Source: Todiramphus chloris collaris
Taxonomy: Eukaryota; Chordata; Aves; Coraciiformes; Alcedinidae
NCBI GenBank assembly: GCA_025345505.1
Contig: JANVCC010000011.1
Span: forward strand, 2,861,849 to 2,925,848
DNA: 64,000 nucleotides
Direction: 5' to 3'
The translations under genes and the position numbers were made by a program. Positions 45,700 to 59,500 of the stretch are shown here, in pieces. Positions within the stretch are counted from its first letter, which is position 1. Every line of letters begins with the position of its first letter. The notes under the pieces are model-generated. The model ran no database searches. It saw only the letters and a list, made by a program, of their open reading frames with translations, and was not told where the DNA came from.

Positions 45700-46062
45700 A
45701 TCATAGAATCATAAAAAGATTTAGGTTGGAAGGGACTTTTATAGGTCATCTAATCCAACCACCTTACAATGAGCTGGGACATCTTCAACTGGATCAGGTT
45801 GCTCAGAGCCAAATTCAACCTTACATGGAATGTTTCTAGGGATGGGGCATCTACCATCTCTCTGCGGCAACCTGGCCACCATTTCACCATTCTTACTGGA
45901 AAAATTTTCTTCTTTATATCTCATCTGAACATGCCCTCTTTTTATTTGAAACCATCACCCTTTGTCCTGCTGCAACAGGCCCTGATAAAAAGTCTGTCCC
46001 CATCTTTCTGCTAGGACCCCTTTAAGTACTGAAAGGCTACAATGAGGTCTCCCCAGGCCTTT
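45700..46062 (-). mobile_element. CR1 LINE 3' fragment
   Basis: ATCATAGAATCATAAAAAG, GGTTGGAAGGGAC, CATCTAATCCAACC, CATCTTCAACTGGATC, GATGGGGCATCTACC, then TTTGTCCTGCTGCAACAGGC and AAGGCTACAATGAGG. This is the complement of CR1 from the tail to the GDL segment. It ends in CCCCAGGCCTTTGC at about 46062. Degenerate. Confidence 0.93.
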
Positions 46063-49000
46063 GCTGACCTCAAAAAAATGGAGTTCTTCTGCAGTGCAAT
46101 AATTCTGCAAGCCAAGCAGCAAAAGAAGCAGGGAGATGTGGCTTGCAATGCTCACGAAGGAACCGCAGTGTAACCTGAAGATCCAGTTTAAGCCCCCAGA
46201 CTACCCATTCATTGGAACTGATTTCCAGAAGCATAACCTCTTCTCTGAATTACACGAACAGGTATCTCCTAAACTTGCAACTTCACTTCCCAAAGCAGTC
46301 TGGGAAGGTCCTCTTTTCCAAAGATACTGATGGAAACTCTGGATGCTTAGCCCTATGCCTGATTTTATGCTAAAGGAATATTTTATACTGATGGACATTT
46401 GGTATTCATGGAGTGTGAATTTTCTGTGATATAGCTCTAGGTGAATATTTTGTAGTATTCTATGGAAAGTTACATTTCTCCTACATTTTGTAGAGAAAAA
46501 GCTCCAGGTTAAAGTTGCCACAAGAAACTTCAGCCATGCAACTCATGTATGTATGCATTTGTATAGATATGTCCGTGTTTCACCACCTGGATTGAAGCCT
46601 TCTTCATTGGCATGAGAGATGACTGCAAAGGAGACATGAAGAAGCATGTGTGAATGCACATTCAGAGACAACTTGTTTTGTTGCTGTCTCACCATAGTTC
46701 ATTCTGCCTTCACACACAAGGTGTGTAGAAAAAATCAGCTGGCAAGGGAAGGAAAATCTAACACAACATAGACACTTAAATTCTTCCTTGGAGCATGCCA
46801 GCTCCAGGCAAGCTGGCAAGGCTGCTCTCTAATTTTGGACTTTGGCATGTAAAGAGACATCTCAATCCCATCAAGTGAAGAAGCTCTCCTTAGGTCTAGG
46901 TGTTAGTGGCAGGGGAATGAATACATTGGATTTCTGTTGCCATTTGCCTGGAGATGTGGATGAAAATCTGAAACAACACTTCCTGACTGTCAAATCTGAA
47001 TGAACTTGCTGGGGGTGGAAAAAAGTGGGGAAGAAGAAATCTACTTCTGCATTTGCCCATATTTTACCTTTGACAGTCATCTATTTTGTAAAATTGTCAG
47101 CTGTCTGGGAGTCTGTTTGTTGCTTAGCAGCATAACATCCCTCCTGGTGCTCTGGAGGACTCTAGGGACATCTCAAAGGAAAGGATTGGGCCATTATTGC
47201 TTTCAAACAGTGGATTTCTTTTTTAATTTTATCCATGAATTATAGCAGCAAGTAATTTACAAAGAAAATACCTTGTTCCTCTGTAATCAGTTAAGGATGT
47301 ATAGAAAGAGTCTTGATGTCTTACTTAGAGGACTGTGTTATTCACAAAATTTATCTGGGTCTTCTTGCTGCCAATGCTATCATGGGCAAATGTTTGCACA
47401 TTGAATAAGACATATGTATTGTTCTGGTATGCTGATAGCCTCATGGATCAATAGCTGTCAGTGGATTATAATAATCTGTGCCTTGCATTATTGCTTGGTG
47501 TGTGTGCATGTGTGTGTACTCAGATAACACAATAAATAAGAAGACATTTGTTTTGTTCTGCATCGACATCCAGCTAAGCCTGAGGTACCACTTTATGATT
47601 TTCCTCTGCAGCACTGGATGACCAGCTATGAGGATGGCACAGAACAAACAGTACAGAGGTTATGTGTTGGCTCTCAGCTTAGTCCTCCAAAGTCGCTTAC
47701 ACTCTCATCTGGTTCCTGAGCACCCCAGAACAGGCATGTGCACTCAACTAATCATAAAACCCTTTCCTCCTCTTCACAGTCCTGGTCAGCCAAGCCCCAT
47801 TTTGGAAGGCATACAAGCTTTCACCCAGCACAGCTGGGTCCACTGCTGCAGCAGCTGAAGTAGCTGATGTTTGAGCAGATGATGTATGGGTGAATAGTTC
47901 AGAGAAGGCACATAGCAGCATTGGGACTGGACAGGAACAGAAATTCAGCCTCTGCACACATGGCCAAGTCGTTACAAACAGCACTAAAATCACGTCCTGT
48001 ATGTTCTACTCTGCTCTACCACCTCCTCTTGGAAAACTTCATCCAACTTTATCCAGTTGTGCACTCCAGTGCAGCTGCTTCACCTTCTGCATGCAAATTA
48101 CTGTTGGCTGATCTGAACAAAGAGATAGTCTTCCATAAGATCCTGTGCCTGTTGGCTGGATGTGCAGAGTGCCACCTCAGCTCTGAGCATACCATCTCTG
48201 ACTCCTGTTGGGGCTGAGTACCAAACTGGCATAGTGTCTTCTTGCAGCTCAGCTTCCTCCTGCTGCAGTTCAGTGTCAAAAGAATTAGAAAATCCAGTGA
48301 CTTCCTGGCAGGTTTTCAACCCTGTCACACAGCTCAGTTGTGTAGGTAGTCAACCACATTTGCCTCAGGGACCAAAGGTTGCAGAGAGTCCTGGCCCAGG
48401 CCCAGCCCCTCCTCTGCATTGGAACCTCATTGCAAGCAGCCAAAATCTGCCTCTCAGATTCCCTGCTGTTTGCTGTGCCTGTTTCCTATCTACTCTCCAC
48501 ATCTGATGTTCTTTATTTGGAGCAGACCTTCATGGGCTCCCTCCCTGCAATCCCACCGCTAGCCAGGAGCCAGTGCCAGCCCCATGCTCCAACTCGCACT
48601 GATCCCAAGTACCTCCTGTTGCTTTTCCTTGGAAGAAGAGCCCACGGCCTTTCTTACACTTGACTTTTTGAACACATGACCCAACCTTTTTTTTTTCTTT
48701 TTTTAGCTCTGATGGCTATCAAACACCTTCATGATTACCCTGGTGTGGCAGAGCAGATGGGGAATGAATTTAGACCTGGCACACAGCAAATGGGGTGGAT
48801 GGACATCAGTTTTCTTATCCAGTTTACTCTAGAATGTGTTGGCATCTGCTCAAGCAATTTCTTGCTCGACCTGGAAATTCCTATCTACTGCTGTAAAGGT
48901 AATGGGTAATGTTATGCAGCACTGAGGATAAATTCTAGGTCCAAATGATTCCTGTGTCATAAAGAGGTGTTTTGGACTTCTGGCGTTAGATTTGACTGAT

Positions 49001-49582
49001 GGTGCCGATTTGAATCGAGCATGTTGCTGTACACCAAAGCTCACCTCTTCCAGCTGGCACCGGGGGATCTGGCTGTGTTTTGTCTGCTTTGCACCTCGTC
49101 AGCAGTGAGGATGACTCTGGAACCAATTTAGATGGTGATGTGGTAGACAGCGCATGAGGCAGAACAGGATGTTGGGAGTGGCTCTGCATCTGTCTCCCAT
49201 CACGGGGCCTGGCTGGGATTTTTCAGCTGGCTGTGAGAAAAGCAAAGCTTAGCAAGTGAGGAGCACATGTGCCTGCAGTGCATACTCGCACCTGGGATTC
49301 CAGCCGGGGACAAAGTGGCATTTAATGAGTGATATTATGGCATGAGGTTGGATGTTGCAAGAGCTGAGCTTTTCCACCGGGCCCATGTTGCTCACTTGTG
49401 AGATTTGGCTTTGTTGCTTCAGCCCAGCAGGGCCTTAAGCTCTTTCTGTGATTGTTAGAATGCACAAAAGGGTCTTGATGGGGTGTGGTGCACCTTAGCA
49501 TTTGGAAAGAAGTGTAAGGCTGCTTTATTGGTGAAAGGAGCCTTAGAAAAGCCAAAGCGTTTTTCTAACCCTAGTTTGGAGT
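46063..49582. other. Single-copy sequence, no supported gene
   Basis: No exon or repeat recognised. Open frames in 47628-48663 occur on both strands (for example 48049-48328 minus) without an identifiable domain. A TG-rich patch lies at about 47500-47520. Confidence 0.4.
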
Positions 49583-49645
49583 AATTGAGGTTGGAAGGGA
49601 CTTCTGGAAGTCACCTGTCCATCCCTCACATACAAAGCAGGGTAA
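49583..49645 (-). mobile_element. Short CR1 LINE 3' fragment
   Basis: AATTGAGGTTGGAAGGGAC, TTCTGGAAGTCACCTG and CAAAGCAGGGTAATGC are the complement of a CR1 3' segment of the TTCTGGAGGTCA type. The terminal ATTCTGTG repeats are missing or mutated. Confidence 0.65.
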
Positions 49646-51074
49646 TGCTTACTTGTTGCACTGCTAGCTTGCAGCACTTCCTTTAGTGGTTGTTCATGGT
49701 TAAGTGAATTTTCAATTTCTGAGTATTTGCAATTTCTTGCAAAATTCCTTCCATTGCTTGTCTGGTCCGTGTATCTTCTGAGTTTGGGTTGAATTGTGCT
49801 AAGCTGCAGAGTGGAGACTTCTGCCTGCACCCTCTCTGCTCCATGGACAAATGCCTAGAAAACAGTCTGATTCAGAGCAGATTTCAGGCCTGTGGATCCT
49901 CAGAACTACATGGTTTATATCTGAGGGCTCTGATGCATAAGGGGAGATGGCACTATATGCACAGAGTGGTTCAGCCAGCTCCTAAACAGGAGCAGATGCC
50001 ACCCATTTGACTTTGCTGTGAAACTCTATCAGCAGCCCTTGGCTGAGCACGTGGACCCCGAGTGACTCCACTGTCCCATCAGGATGGCAGATGCTAACAA
50101 CTGGAGGAGGTAGCGCCAACAACCATAAATCTGTTTATCAGGTCTCCAACACAACTCGAAGCCTTAGCTTGCAATGAGACCCATTGAGGAGTACTCTTGA
50201 TTTGAGAGGGTCCTCTTGGACAGCCTAGGCTGAGAGGGTTGGGGTTGGCCCTTACCCTCTTCTTCAGATCTGCATTTCCTGGGCTTTGCAAACTTTTCTC
50301 CAATCCACACCACTCTTAGAAGCCCTGAGCCATTCCTTTGCCCCCAGTTTAAATAACAATGCAAGCTTTTTGGCAGTTATCTGTCTCCTACCCAATGCCT
50401 CATCAACAGGGCATAGAGCTTATGTCTGCTCCATGTGGGCAGGCACCCCTTGTGGATTTTTTTTTTTTACAATCTATGAAAGGTTAGCAGAAGAAAGCTG
50501 TTTGCTATCTGTGCTGTTGCTTAATCCTCAGTCTCCAATTCCCTCTATCAACACTATCAGCAAGACTTTTCTCTCTGCCACCATGTTGCAGAGCAGCAGA
50601 TAACATAATCCTAAATCCCAGGTACAATTTTGACCCCTCTGCCGTACCAAGCTTATTTTTGAAAGCAAAGTCTCTTGCATCAGATGAATCACAGCTGCAA
50701 ATATTCTTCTTCAGCCTATATTTCCTTAGTATCAAACCAAGCCCCATGTGCTTTCTGCTGTCTTATTTTCTGAAACTGTTTTCAGTTTTCATTTGAAAAC
50801 GTCCTTTAATGTGGCCATGCGTGTAAGACTTTCTGGTAAGAGGAATCAAAAAAATTCCATGATGCATCTTTCCCTTCTAAAAAGCTTTGATTTATGACTA
50901 AGAGGAATTACTCTTGCTGCCCATAAAGTAAATTTTCCAGCATGTTGGTTACGCGCAGGGTTAGATTAGTTCCAAATCCATATAGCTGTGGATTTATCAA
51001 GCCATCTAAAATGCACATACACATACACGCACACATATGCTTAGAAAACATTCAGTGGGCCTATTTTTCCTGTT

Positions 51075-51155
51075 ACAGAGAGTAAATTCAGTCAAATTCA
51101 TTAAGTTGCCTCACCTTATTACCAGCAGAGTTGAGATTGGGATATGACCCAAGGG
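51075..51155 (-). mobile_element. Possible MIR-like SINE fragment
   Basis: The plus strand shows TTAAGTTGCCTCACC, then GCAGAGTTGAGATTGGGATATGACCC. It is similar to the complement of the MIR core and B-box (ttaagtaacttgccc, ggcagagctgggattcgaaccc). It is highly diverged. Confidence 0.38.
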
Positions 51156-51396
51156 CTGCATGTGTGTAGGTATTACCATGATCACCTGCAGTCATTTTAG
51201 ACCAAGCTTTTCTCTGTGTGCCAATTACCAAACAACGGTACTATATGGTTTATTTTATATTGACATATTTGGTTTATTTTACATTAACATACTCTCACAA
51301 CAACAATGTCTGCTTTACTTACAAACAATAATTTCTTGTAGGAATATACTTTCATCCTTAACTGCATTACAGCAAAAGCACATAATTCATAGTGTC

Positions 51397-51416
51397 TTTT
51401 TTTTTTTTTTTTTTTT
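51397..51416 (+). repeat. Run of 20 T
   Basis: T homopolymer followed by AAAAGCCCC. No element with an A tail could be identified on the minus strand. Confidence 0.93.
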
Positions 51417-52828
51417 AAAAGCCCCAGTGGTATTGGTTTAAGCTGTGCGGAATTCCCATGGGTGCTCATGATACATCTGTTCAGGAAAGACTGAGGCTGA
51501 ACTTCATGGGTTAATGTACTGAGAGGTTATGAGCAGGCCTTTTTCTAGGGAAGGAGTGGCTGCATAACTGGGTTTTCATGGAAACAGTTGTGACTCTGTC
51601 ATCTCTGGTCATGTAGGCTGGCTTGGAAATCACAAACTATTGGTTCATTTGTTCAGAACCTTTTCCCCGCATCCCTAAAGTGTGTTCGAGTCTCCTCTAC
51701 GGCTAGGAAATTATTATTTTTTCCCCAGCATCTCCAAGCTGTGATGCCCACTTCACAGTGTGAATCCAGAGGCAGGAGCTGGCGGAAAATCCCCACACAT
51801 CACAGCCTCAGATTAAAGATCCTGCAACCGTACTGTTACCTCTGAATCTCCCTGGTCCCAGGCTGATGGTTATTAAATATTTTATGGCACCTGTACCTGT
51901 GCTACTGGCACACTGTGAGCTGCAAGGAGCTCAGCAGATCCTGGCTGCTATGGTTAATCCTGGAGAAATACATTACAGGACCTGATCTGTATAATATGTG
52001 CTGTGCAAAAAAAAAGAAGTGCATGAAGGAAACCTCCTAAGCAACCCAGTGCTTTCCTAAATGATCTTTAGTCTCTGTACAGTAGAGTTTGCCTGTAACT
52101 TGGTAATTTAGAGAAAAAAATCTGTCTTTGTGACTTAACACAGTCACACACTGATAATGGGGTATTGGGTCCAGTGCACGCTGCTGTGCCTGATGGCACC
52201 TCCTGCTTCTGCAGCTGCCCAGCATCAGCAACTCCTGGAAACCTTTTCTGAGCCTTGACCCGGCTCCAGAAAATGGGAGAAAAATTGTGCCACTTAGGAA
52301 AAGCTACTCAAAATGGCTTCTGTATCTTAGTATCTCTCTTTTTTAATGGGAGATTATTATTTACATGGTTTGAAGGCATCTTTTGAGTCAAATCAAACAA
52401 AGCACCAGAAGTAACAATAGTCAGGATCTTCCGGACTTGTTTTGGGTATTTCTAGTTTTGGGTACCTGACATGCAATCTCCTCATGGACCGAAAACTTAT
52501 GCTGTGGGACCATTGGTGTGTGTGTCAGGCTGCTCAGATGAAGACCCCTGAAATTTCCTAGCGACTGCAAGACCTTGCTGCCTGCTTCACTTTGTAAAAA
52601 TAGTTTGTCAGCAAATGCATAATACACAATTATAAACCACTCATCTGCTGTTTCAGGTCTTTCAGGGTGGAATTGGAACAAGCCACACACAAGTGTCTTT
52701 CAGGGACTTCATGCTCAAACACTATTATTTTCCCTCATGGCAGCAGGAGAGGAAGAGGCTAATGGCAGAGGAATTTGAGCAGCTGGAACACGATAAAATC
52801 CAAGAAGATGGTGAAGCTCTAGTAGATT

Positions 52829-52850
52829 CCCCCCCCCCCCCCCCCCCCCC
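52829..52850 (+). repeat. Run of 22 C
   Basis: C homopolymer; the complementary strand has 22 G, as in the 31-G run at 12235. The frame 52693-53010 crossing it gains poly-Pro and is not supported as a gene. Confidence 0.95.
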
Positions 52851-53724
52851 ACTCTGGAGTCTGAATAGTTTTTCCATCCCACAAAAACACACATGGAAGG
52901 GAGGTGCTTTTCTCTTCTCTCTGTTTAACTGTAACGAGGCACATGCTGTGAATAAAAGGTGCTTCCAAGAGCATCTGGAAAGATTTCCTTCCCCAGTCAG
53001 AGATTGGTGACTCCTGCTGTGAATGCTTTGCAGTATCTGAAGTAAGAGAAAGTGTGGGGGAAAGGAAACTCAGCTACAACATTTTAATGGATGAGGTGGC
53101 AGCAGGCAGAAGAAGCAAGGGCTAGATGTCAGGGAGTGGTGGGTGCCCTGTGGTAGCACTGGTGTATTCTGCTGTGAGTGTAACACCGCTGATTCTAAGC
53201 AGCAGCTTAACTCCGATGGATCACATAGGGAGTTTTTCTATCTGTCCTGGTGCCTTTTGCAATGTGAACAACTTGGCTAAGAGCAAAGCTTGGTCCGTGG
53301 AACCTTTTGAAAAGGGGGATGATTCCAGCCAGGGTGACAGGTGTCCTGGCTGGCAGTGCAGGGAACCCCTCAGGTTTTTAGTTTCTATGTGAGGTCATTT
53401 GCTGGGGAGCCATTTCTGTAATAATCATTTGTTGGAGGTACCTGACTGTGGCCAATTTCCAAAGTGGACACCACCCTGCCAAAATGGTGAGGATCACTTT
53501 GGTGTGTCTGATAGATGGAATCATCCCCTTCTATATCCAAACTATTTGCCACAGGCAAGTACCCCTTAAGACTGGAGATGCAGTGAGATGCTGGGACTGA
53601 GCTGCTTCTTCCAGGGAGTTGAGGAGGGGCTCTAACTCTCACTTGGCCTCCTCTTATTTTGAGGCCTGAAAGGTTTTGTACTCAGTGTGTGAAACTGCAA
53701 GAACTTTGTGTTCTGTTGTCATGG

Positions 53725-53845
53725 TCTGACACAGATTTTCTATATGACCTTGGTCCAGTTGCTTGATCGCTCAGTGTTTCAGTTTCCTATGGGAATATTA
53801 AGGCTTGCCTTATCTTGAGGATGTACTCCTTGTTGTCTGTGAGGG
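53725..53845 (+). mobile_element. MIR SINE relic
   Basis: TCTATATGACCTTGGTCCAG, TTGCTTGATCGCTCAGTGTT, TCAGTTTCC, then GGGAATATTAAGGCTTGCC, CTTGAGG and TGTCTGTGAGG follow the MIR core and 3' region segment by segment (tgtgtgaccttgggcaagttacttaacctctctgtgcctcagtttcc, then gggataataatagtacctacc). It is the best preserved of the MIR-like pieces here. The tRNA-derived head is missing. Confidence 0.75.
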
Positions 53846-56180
53846 GCTAGGGGATCATGGGAGAGGTGGCTGCTACATGGCTTGACACCTGTGTGTGCTC
53901 TCAGCAAGATGTTTCTCCCTTTCCTTTCTGTAAGCACGTACCTCACTGGTGAAGCTTGCTGCTCAGACAGTCCTAGTTGCAGTATTTTTTTAAGAGCTGG
54001 TAAATATGGTCATCTAATGATGCCACTTTTACAGAACAAGATTGCCTGCAGAAGATGCATAACCCAACTGCAGGCTCATCGGTGGGTCACAAATCTTGTC
54101 TGCAAGAGCATGGTTAATTTTCCCCAGCTGCTAGAGGTGCTCCAATATCATCTTGTGCTCCAATTCTTTCACTTGCTGCCCCCCTAACCAGGGTGTGCTG
54201 GATATATTACTCTTTCCTGGACAATGTCAACTGAAGATCAGAGATTTTTTTTTTTTTATGACTTGCTTCATGAAAACCTGAGATTTTCTGAGCCAAAGAC
54301 AGAATAGCTTTTGTAACCTGACAGAGGCTGTTCCGCACAGGCTGTTCACTTTCACTGGCTTCCCAGTGGCAAACTCCCAGCAAAAGCCTCAGAGAGTGAT
54401 ATGTGGAGAATAGATAAAGACATAATATAGCAGAGAAGAAAATCTGAAAGTTTTCTCATGTGTGTGTCTGTCTGTTGAGATGTATTTATTATCAGTTTCA
54501 TATAATTTTATATTTTCCAACGTATTTCAGATATATGGTATGATATAAAAGTATGGACTCTCACGACAGTGTTATAAATGATTGGAAATTACCAACTGGG
54601 AAGTTTGTCATCTGCAATATATAACACAATAGAAGTGTGTCGTATTAAAAAAAATCTATATTTCAAAAATAAAATAATAAAAAGAAACCCTTGTCAGAAG
54701 CAATCTGTTTTCCAGGAATATTCTGGATATAAAGTGGAGATTTATAAAGCCTGCAGTGTGTGCACAGAAAATGGATGAAAGCGTGAGCTGCTGGTTGGTG
54801 TCAAACTGCAGTGGCATTCCTGCAGCTTTCTGTATCCAAGCCATGTGTACATCATGGACCACTTCCAGCCGGGGATCCAGCAGTGATGCTTTCCTCCTTT
54901 CCAAAGCTTCAGAAGGCTACACTTCTCTGATGGGGTTTGCATGGATACAGGACAGATGTTTGCTAGTCTGTGATTGGCCTTGCTAAGATTTGGACATGAT
55001 TCTGGACCTTTTTTTTTTGTCTTCTTCTCCTCAGAGACGAGGAAATATATGAACTTAATTCAGATGAGGATGTGAAGAGCTGCTGTTCATCATGAAAGAA
55101 GCAGACATTTGCATTTATGTGAAGGTAACTAGATTTTTTTACTGACTTATATTTCATCACAATTGTGCATTCATGGGACTACAATTCATGTTTTTGTGCC
55201 AAATAACCAGACATCTGTCAATTGAAATAAAACTGAGTGCGTTTGACTTAATAAGTAGCAGGCTGTTGTTGCTAGGACTTGCCACACAAAGAAGCCATGG
55301 CAAATGCTATTCATTTGGCTAACGGTAACTGTTGATCTGTGTGCCAATAGCAATAACAAGGCTAACCAAACTGGATCATGGAAAGATGATAAAACCCCCA
55401 GGCTTTCATCCCAGGTTTGGAAACAGGCGGTATCTACCATTCTCACGTTAGCCAACACACAGAGGGATGTGGAATGAGAGTATAAAGGGACAGAAGTGAT
55501 GAAAAACATACTTCACATTGCATTTCTGTGAAAAATCACCCATGGGAGTGTGGTAGTGGGAGAAATGGGTCCACTGACCCGATCAGTAAAGACTCACATG
55601 AGTAGCAGCCAGGGGCTCGAGACAGGGGCAGAGATACAAACCTTCTTGTCCAGGCCTGAACAGATCAGTGCTGGTGAATTCCAAAACAAAAAAAAATGAA
55701 TGCCTAATATTTTAATTCAATGAATAGTGTGATGTAGGAGTCCTTTCATTTTATGGCATCCTTGAACTATTCATTTTTCCTAGTCTCTTAACCATCTGCT
55801 AGTCATTAATATCCCTTTGGAAAGCCAGGAATTTCTTTTCCCCCCAAAGACACATAAGTTTCCATGCTTCCTTGACACTTCACAGAACCTCCAAGAAATC
55901 TCTCCCAGCTACTTGCTAAAAACTATTTTTAGGGAATAGATTTACTGCTGAAGAACAATTCAAGCTTGTCCTTCCATGCAGACATCTTCCATGAGGCCAC
56001 TACAGCAGTCTGTTCACTCAGGTGGCATAAGTGCACATGGCCAACGTTAACCTCTAGGAGCTCTTGATGAAGGTGACACTCATGGCAGCCAATGGCAACC
56101 ACCATCTGAGCTCAGCTTCAGCTCCCATTATAGCTAGTGGAGAGAAATAGTCACTTCTAGAGTGTGAAGCATCTGTCCTA
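53846..56180. other. AT-rich single-copy sequence, no supported gene
   Basis: T runs near 54247 and 55010, and an AT-rich stretch at about 54480-54690. No coding or repeat signature recognised. Confidence 0.4.
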
Positions 56181-56560
56181 ATCATAGAATAATAGAATCA
56201 TGGGATTGTTTTGGTTGGAAGAGACCTTTAAGATCATCAAGTCCAACTGCTAACCCAGCACTACCAGTTCAGCACTAAACCATGTCACCAAGCACCACAT
56301 CTTCATGGCTTTTAAAACCCTCCAGGGATGGGGACTCCACCACTTCCCTGGGCAGCCTGGGACAGGGCTTGACAATCCTCTTGGTGAAGAAATTTTTCTA
56401 GTATCCAACCTAAACCTCCCCTGGTGCAACTTGAGGCTGTTTCCTCTTGTCCCATTGCTTGTTACTTGGGAGAACATACCAGCCCCCACTTGGCTACAAT
56501 GCCATCTGAGGTAGTGGTAGAGACCTATAAGGTCTCCTCTGAACCTCGACCCACCTCCCT
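56181..56560 (-). mobile_element. CR1 LINE 3' fragment
   Basis: ATCATAGAATAATAGAATC, TGGTTGGAAGAGACC, TTTAAGATCATCAAGTCC, CTAACCCAGCACTACCAG, ACCATGTCACCAAGCACC, then CACCACTTCCCTGGGCAGCC and AACTTGAGGCTGTTTCC. This is the complement of a CR1 of the same subfamily as the copy in the MHC pseudogene intron (5964-6240). It ends after CAGACCTATAAGG-type sequence at about 56560. Confidence 0.94.
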
Positions 56561-59500
56561 TCCTCCTGGACAAACCCTGACACTGTAATGCTAATGAAGG
56601 CATCTGTCTTAGGATAAAATGGATTGTCTCCCAATTGATCCTGATTGACTATAACGGGAGAGTAGTGCAATTAGTTGGGTTGAGTGGTGATACTTCAGGA
56701 GCCTCATGGTGGACAGGATGGACACCTCCTTTGATCACTTCTAGTGGAGAAGGAGCTACATCTATGTGACAGGTCTGAAAAGGATCAGTGAGAGATTTAG
56801 GTTTGAGCATGCATGAAACTTTATCTGTGCTTCTGGATAGCTGGTGGCACAGTGACCTCAATGCTGGAACAAAATCCCCATGCAAAATAAATACCTGAAA
56901 ATGGTCAGAGAGGTACTTATGGATTCATTCAGTCCTTTTGAAATACACTAAAAATAAGCACAAACACTAATGGCCTCTACAACAGTTGGAGAGATATTAT
57001 TGTTAATGGACTTGTATCTTCACTGCCCTGTCTCTGCCTAAAATTTGTTTGGTGTTATTGGCCAAAGTGAGACAATATTGTCTCCCCAGGCTAATTCTGT
57101 CTGAGTGCGTTAATGGGCAACAGGGGCACCCCTCTAGGGACTTCAGATGGCAGACACATAAAATATGTAGTGAGATAAGGACCAATGTTCTTTCAAAATA
57201 GTCCAGAGCAGCAAATTTAAAACAATCTTTGAAATGCCAGAATGGTGTCCCCTGTATACTGGTGTGTCTTCTACTCCTCTCTGTCCTTTTTTTTTGGTTT
57301 TTGTTTGTTTTTTTTTTTCCAGAAAGAGTTAAGGGCATAAAAGAAAGGAGAAAAAAAAACCAAACCAAAACTCAATAAAGACAAAAGCAGGAAGATTTAT
57401 TGATCTATATGAACCCTGCATTTGTTCTATTTCAGCTCCTCCTTTTTTTATGGAGGTGGAAAATGTTGTTCTTGCAATTTATAATTTTGCAATGTTACCT
57501 TTGCACAAAACTGGGGGAGCTGGAGGGAAGGTGGGGAACGCATTTCTGGTAATATCTAGCAGCTTTTGTTAGATCATAGACGAATTCCCAACCTTTGTAT
57601 AATGCAGCCTTATTTACATTACATTATCATTTCATTTATGGGCCCCTCGGTGCTCTCAATCACTTTGGGGAGCTCTCTAAATTTGCCTTTCATCACGTAT
57701 TAATGAAGTGTTAATAGCTCACCCAAGCCAGTTTTGAGCAAATACCACATGATGTGTTTGTTTTGTGCAAACAGCCCATGTGCTTTGCTAATATATGACC
57801 GGTGGGGACAAAGCATATGCCACCTTACTGCTAATTTCTTCTTCTTTTGCTTGCTTTGCTTGCACACAATGTCCCAGCCCCTTGGAGGTCAGCATGGACC
57901 TTTTTGCAGCGAACTGATCTCTTGAGGCTCTGTGCACCACATCTGGTGGCAAAGGGCAGGAGAATGAGGGTCATTGGAAACTGGGCAATTTCTGCATTGT
58001 CTGGAGGAGCAAGGGTGGTGGTTTACCTCTTGCTGCCCAAATTGGTAGGAATGGATGTCTGACAGTGTCTTCAGTGTGCTCAGTGATTTGGGGAATTTGA
58101 CTTGCCTGTTGCTGCCTGTCCTCTAGCAATTAATTCTGTCAGTGTGTTTGCTTCTGGTTACTGATTTCTGTTGTGTTCTGACATCTAGACTGAGAGCAAA
58201 TTTTTTATTTCTTTCTTCATTAAAAAAAAATAAATTGCTGTGGTGAAAGAATTGAGCTGAGTAAAAAAGGAAGATTTGCATCCATGGGCAACTTCATTTT
58301 TCTTTGCTAATATATATATATTTTTTTTTTCCCCTCCAAAATGACGAACTACCAAACACAGGGGGAGAAATACAACCCTTTTCTTGAAAATTCCTACTAT
58401 GAGGGAGTGTTTCATCACCTTTTTTTCCCTCGGTAGTCAGGAAACATACATTTTCCATATTCCCTTCTGTGTTGCTTCTTGTGTGGTCCCCAGTTTCGGT
58501 GGGTTTGTCAAAAAGGAGCAAGAGGGTGAGGAAGGAATAAGAAACTACATAAAATATGTTACATTTTCTTACCTTCCCTACTTTTTTTATCTTCACATGC
58601 TGCCTGGCACCTTCTTCCCTGACCTGGCAGTGCTTTGGATTAGTGCTCCTTGAATACAGAGAAGACTAAAATCTGAAACTCCAAGAGATCTGCTCTGGGC
58701 ATCACAATAATCAAGTAAGCTGTTGCAGGATCAGACGGTTGCACTCATGAAAATGATGGGAAAGGGTATGATGATGTATCTTAAAAACACTTTCAAGAAG
58801 ATCTTATTGACAGGTCCTTACTAAATGCTCCGAGGACATTTCAGTGCTGTGTGAGAGGGAGGGAGATAACGTTTCTGCAGAAGGTTCTATTGTCCCTAAA
58901 CCAGTCCTCCCTGAGCAATCCCCAGCATCCCCTGGCTGCCAAGGCAGTGGGACAGGGCAGCGGGGAGCTGTGGTGGGGATAATGGTGACTCTTGTTCTGC
59001 ATAATGGACCCTGATCACTTTGAAGGACTGCTAGAGACGAAGCCTTTCGGAAGAGGAAAGCTTGTTACTACTTCAGAGTTGATGTTTGCAACCCCCTCGA
59101 AAGGACAGGGACGTGTTTCTTGCAGACTTTGCAGCCCTGCCTGGGCCACACTGTGTTACAAGGTCCATCACAGAGCTCAGCTGAAGGGAGGTTGCAGTGT
59201 TTAAATGTATTCAAGAAGCATGGTGCCTCCTATTTTTACTGCACCTCCCATATCCTCTAGGATATGTGATGGGATGCAACCCTCTTACAGCTGACCTTTT
59301 AATAACAATAGAATCACTCAGTGGTGCACTTTATTTTGATTTATCACTGCACAATATAAAGGGACTATATATCAAAGGAGGCACTAAAATGATAAGACTA
59401 ATAAGAAGAGACCAAAGGAAGATGGGGAATAACTGGAAGAAGTTTCATTGGTATTTTCAGTGAAAAGAGATAGGAAACCATGGCTTATCTCGAATGTCCC

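Larger units (their letters stand above)
49646..52828. other. Single-copy sequence; candidate conserved block at about 50815-51010
   Basis: No gene recognised. The block 50815-51010 is repeat-free with AGCTTTGATTTATGAC, TGCCCATAAAGTAAATTT and GGTTACGCGCAGGG. A (CA)-like patch (51013-51040), a weak MIR-like piece and a T run follow. Confidence 0.35.

Noticed and set aside
48049..48663. Overlapping open frames on both strands
   Set aside because: No recognisable family on either strand; overlapping open frames on both strands point to composition rather than a gene.
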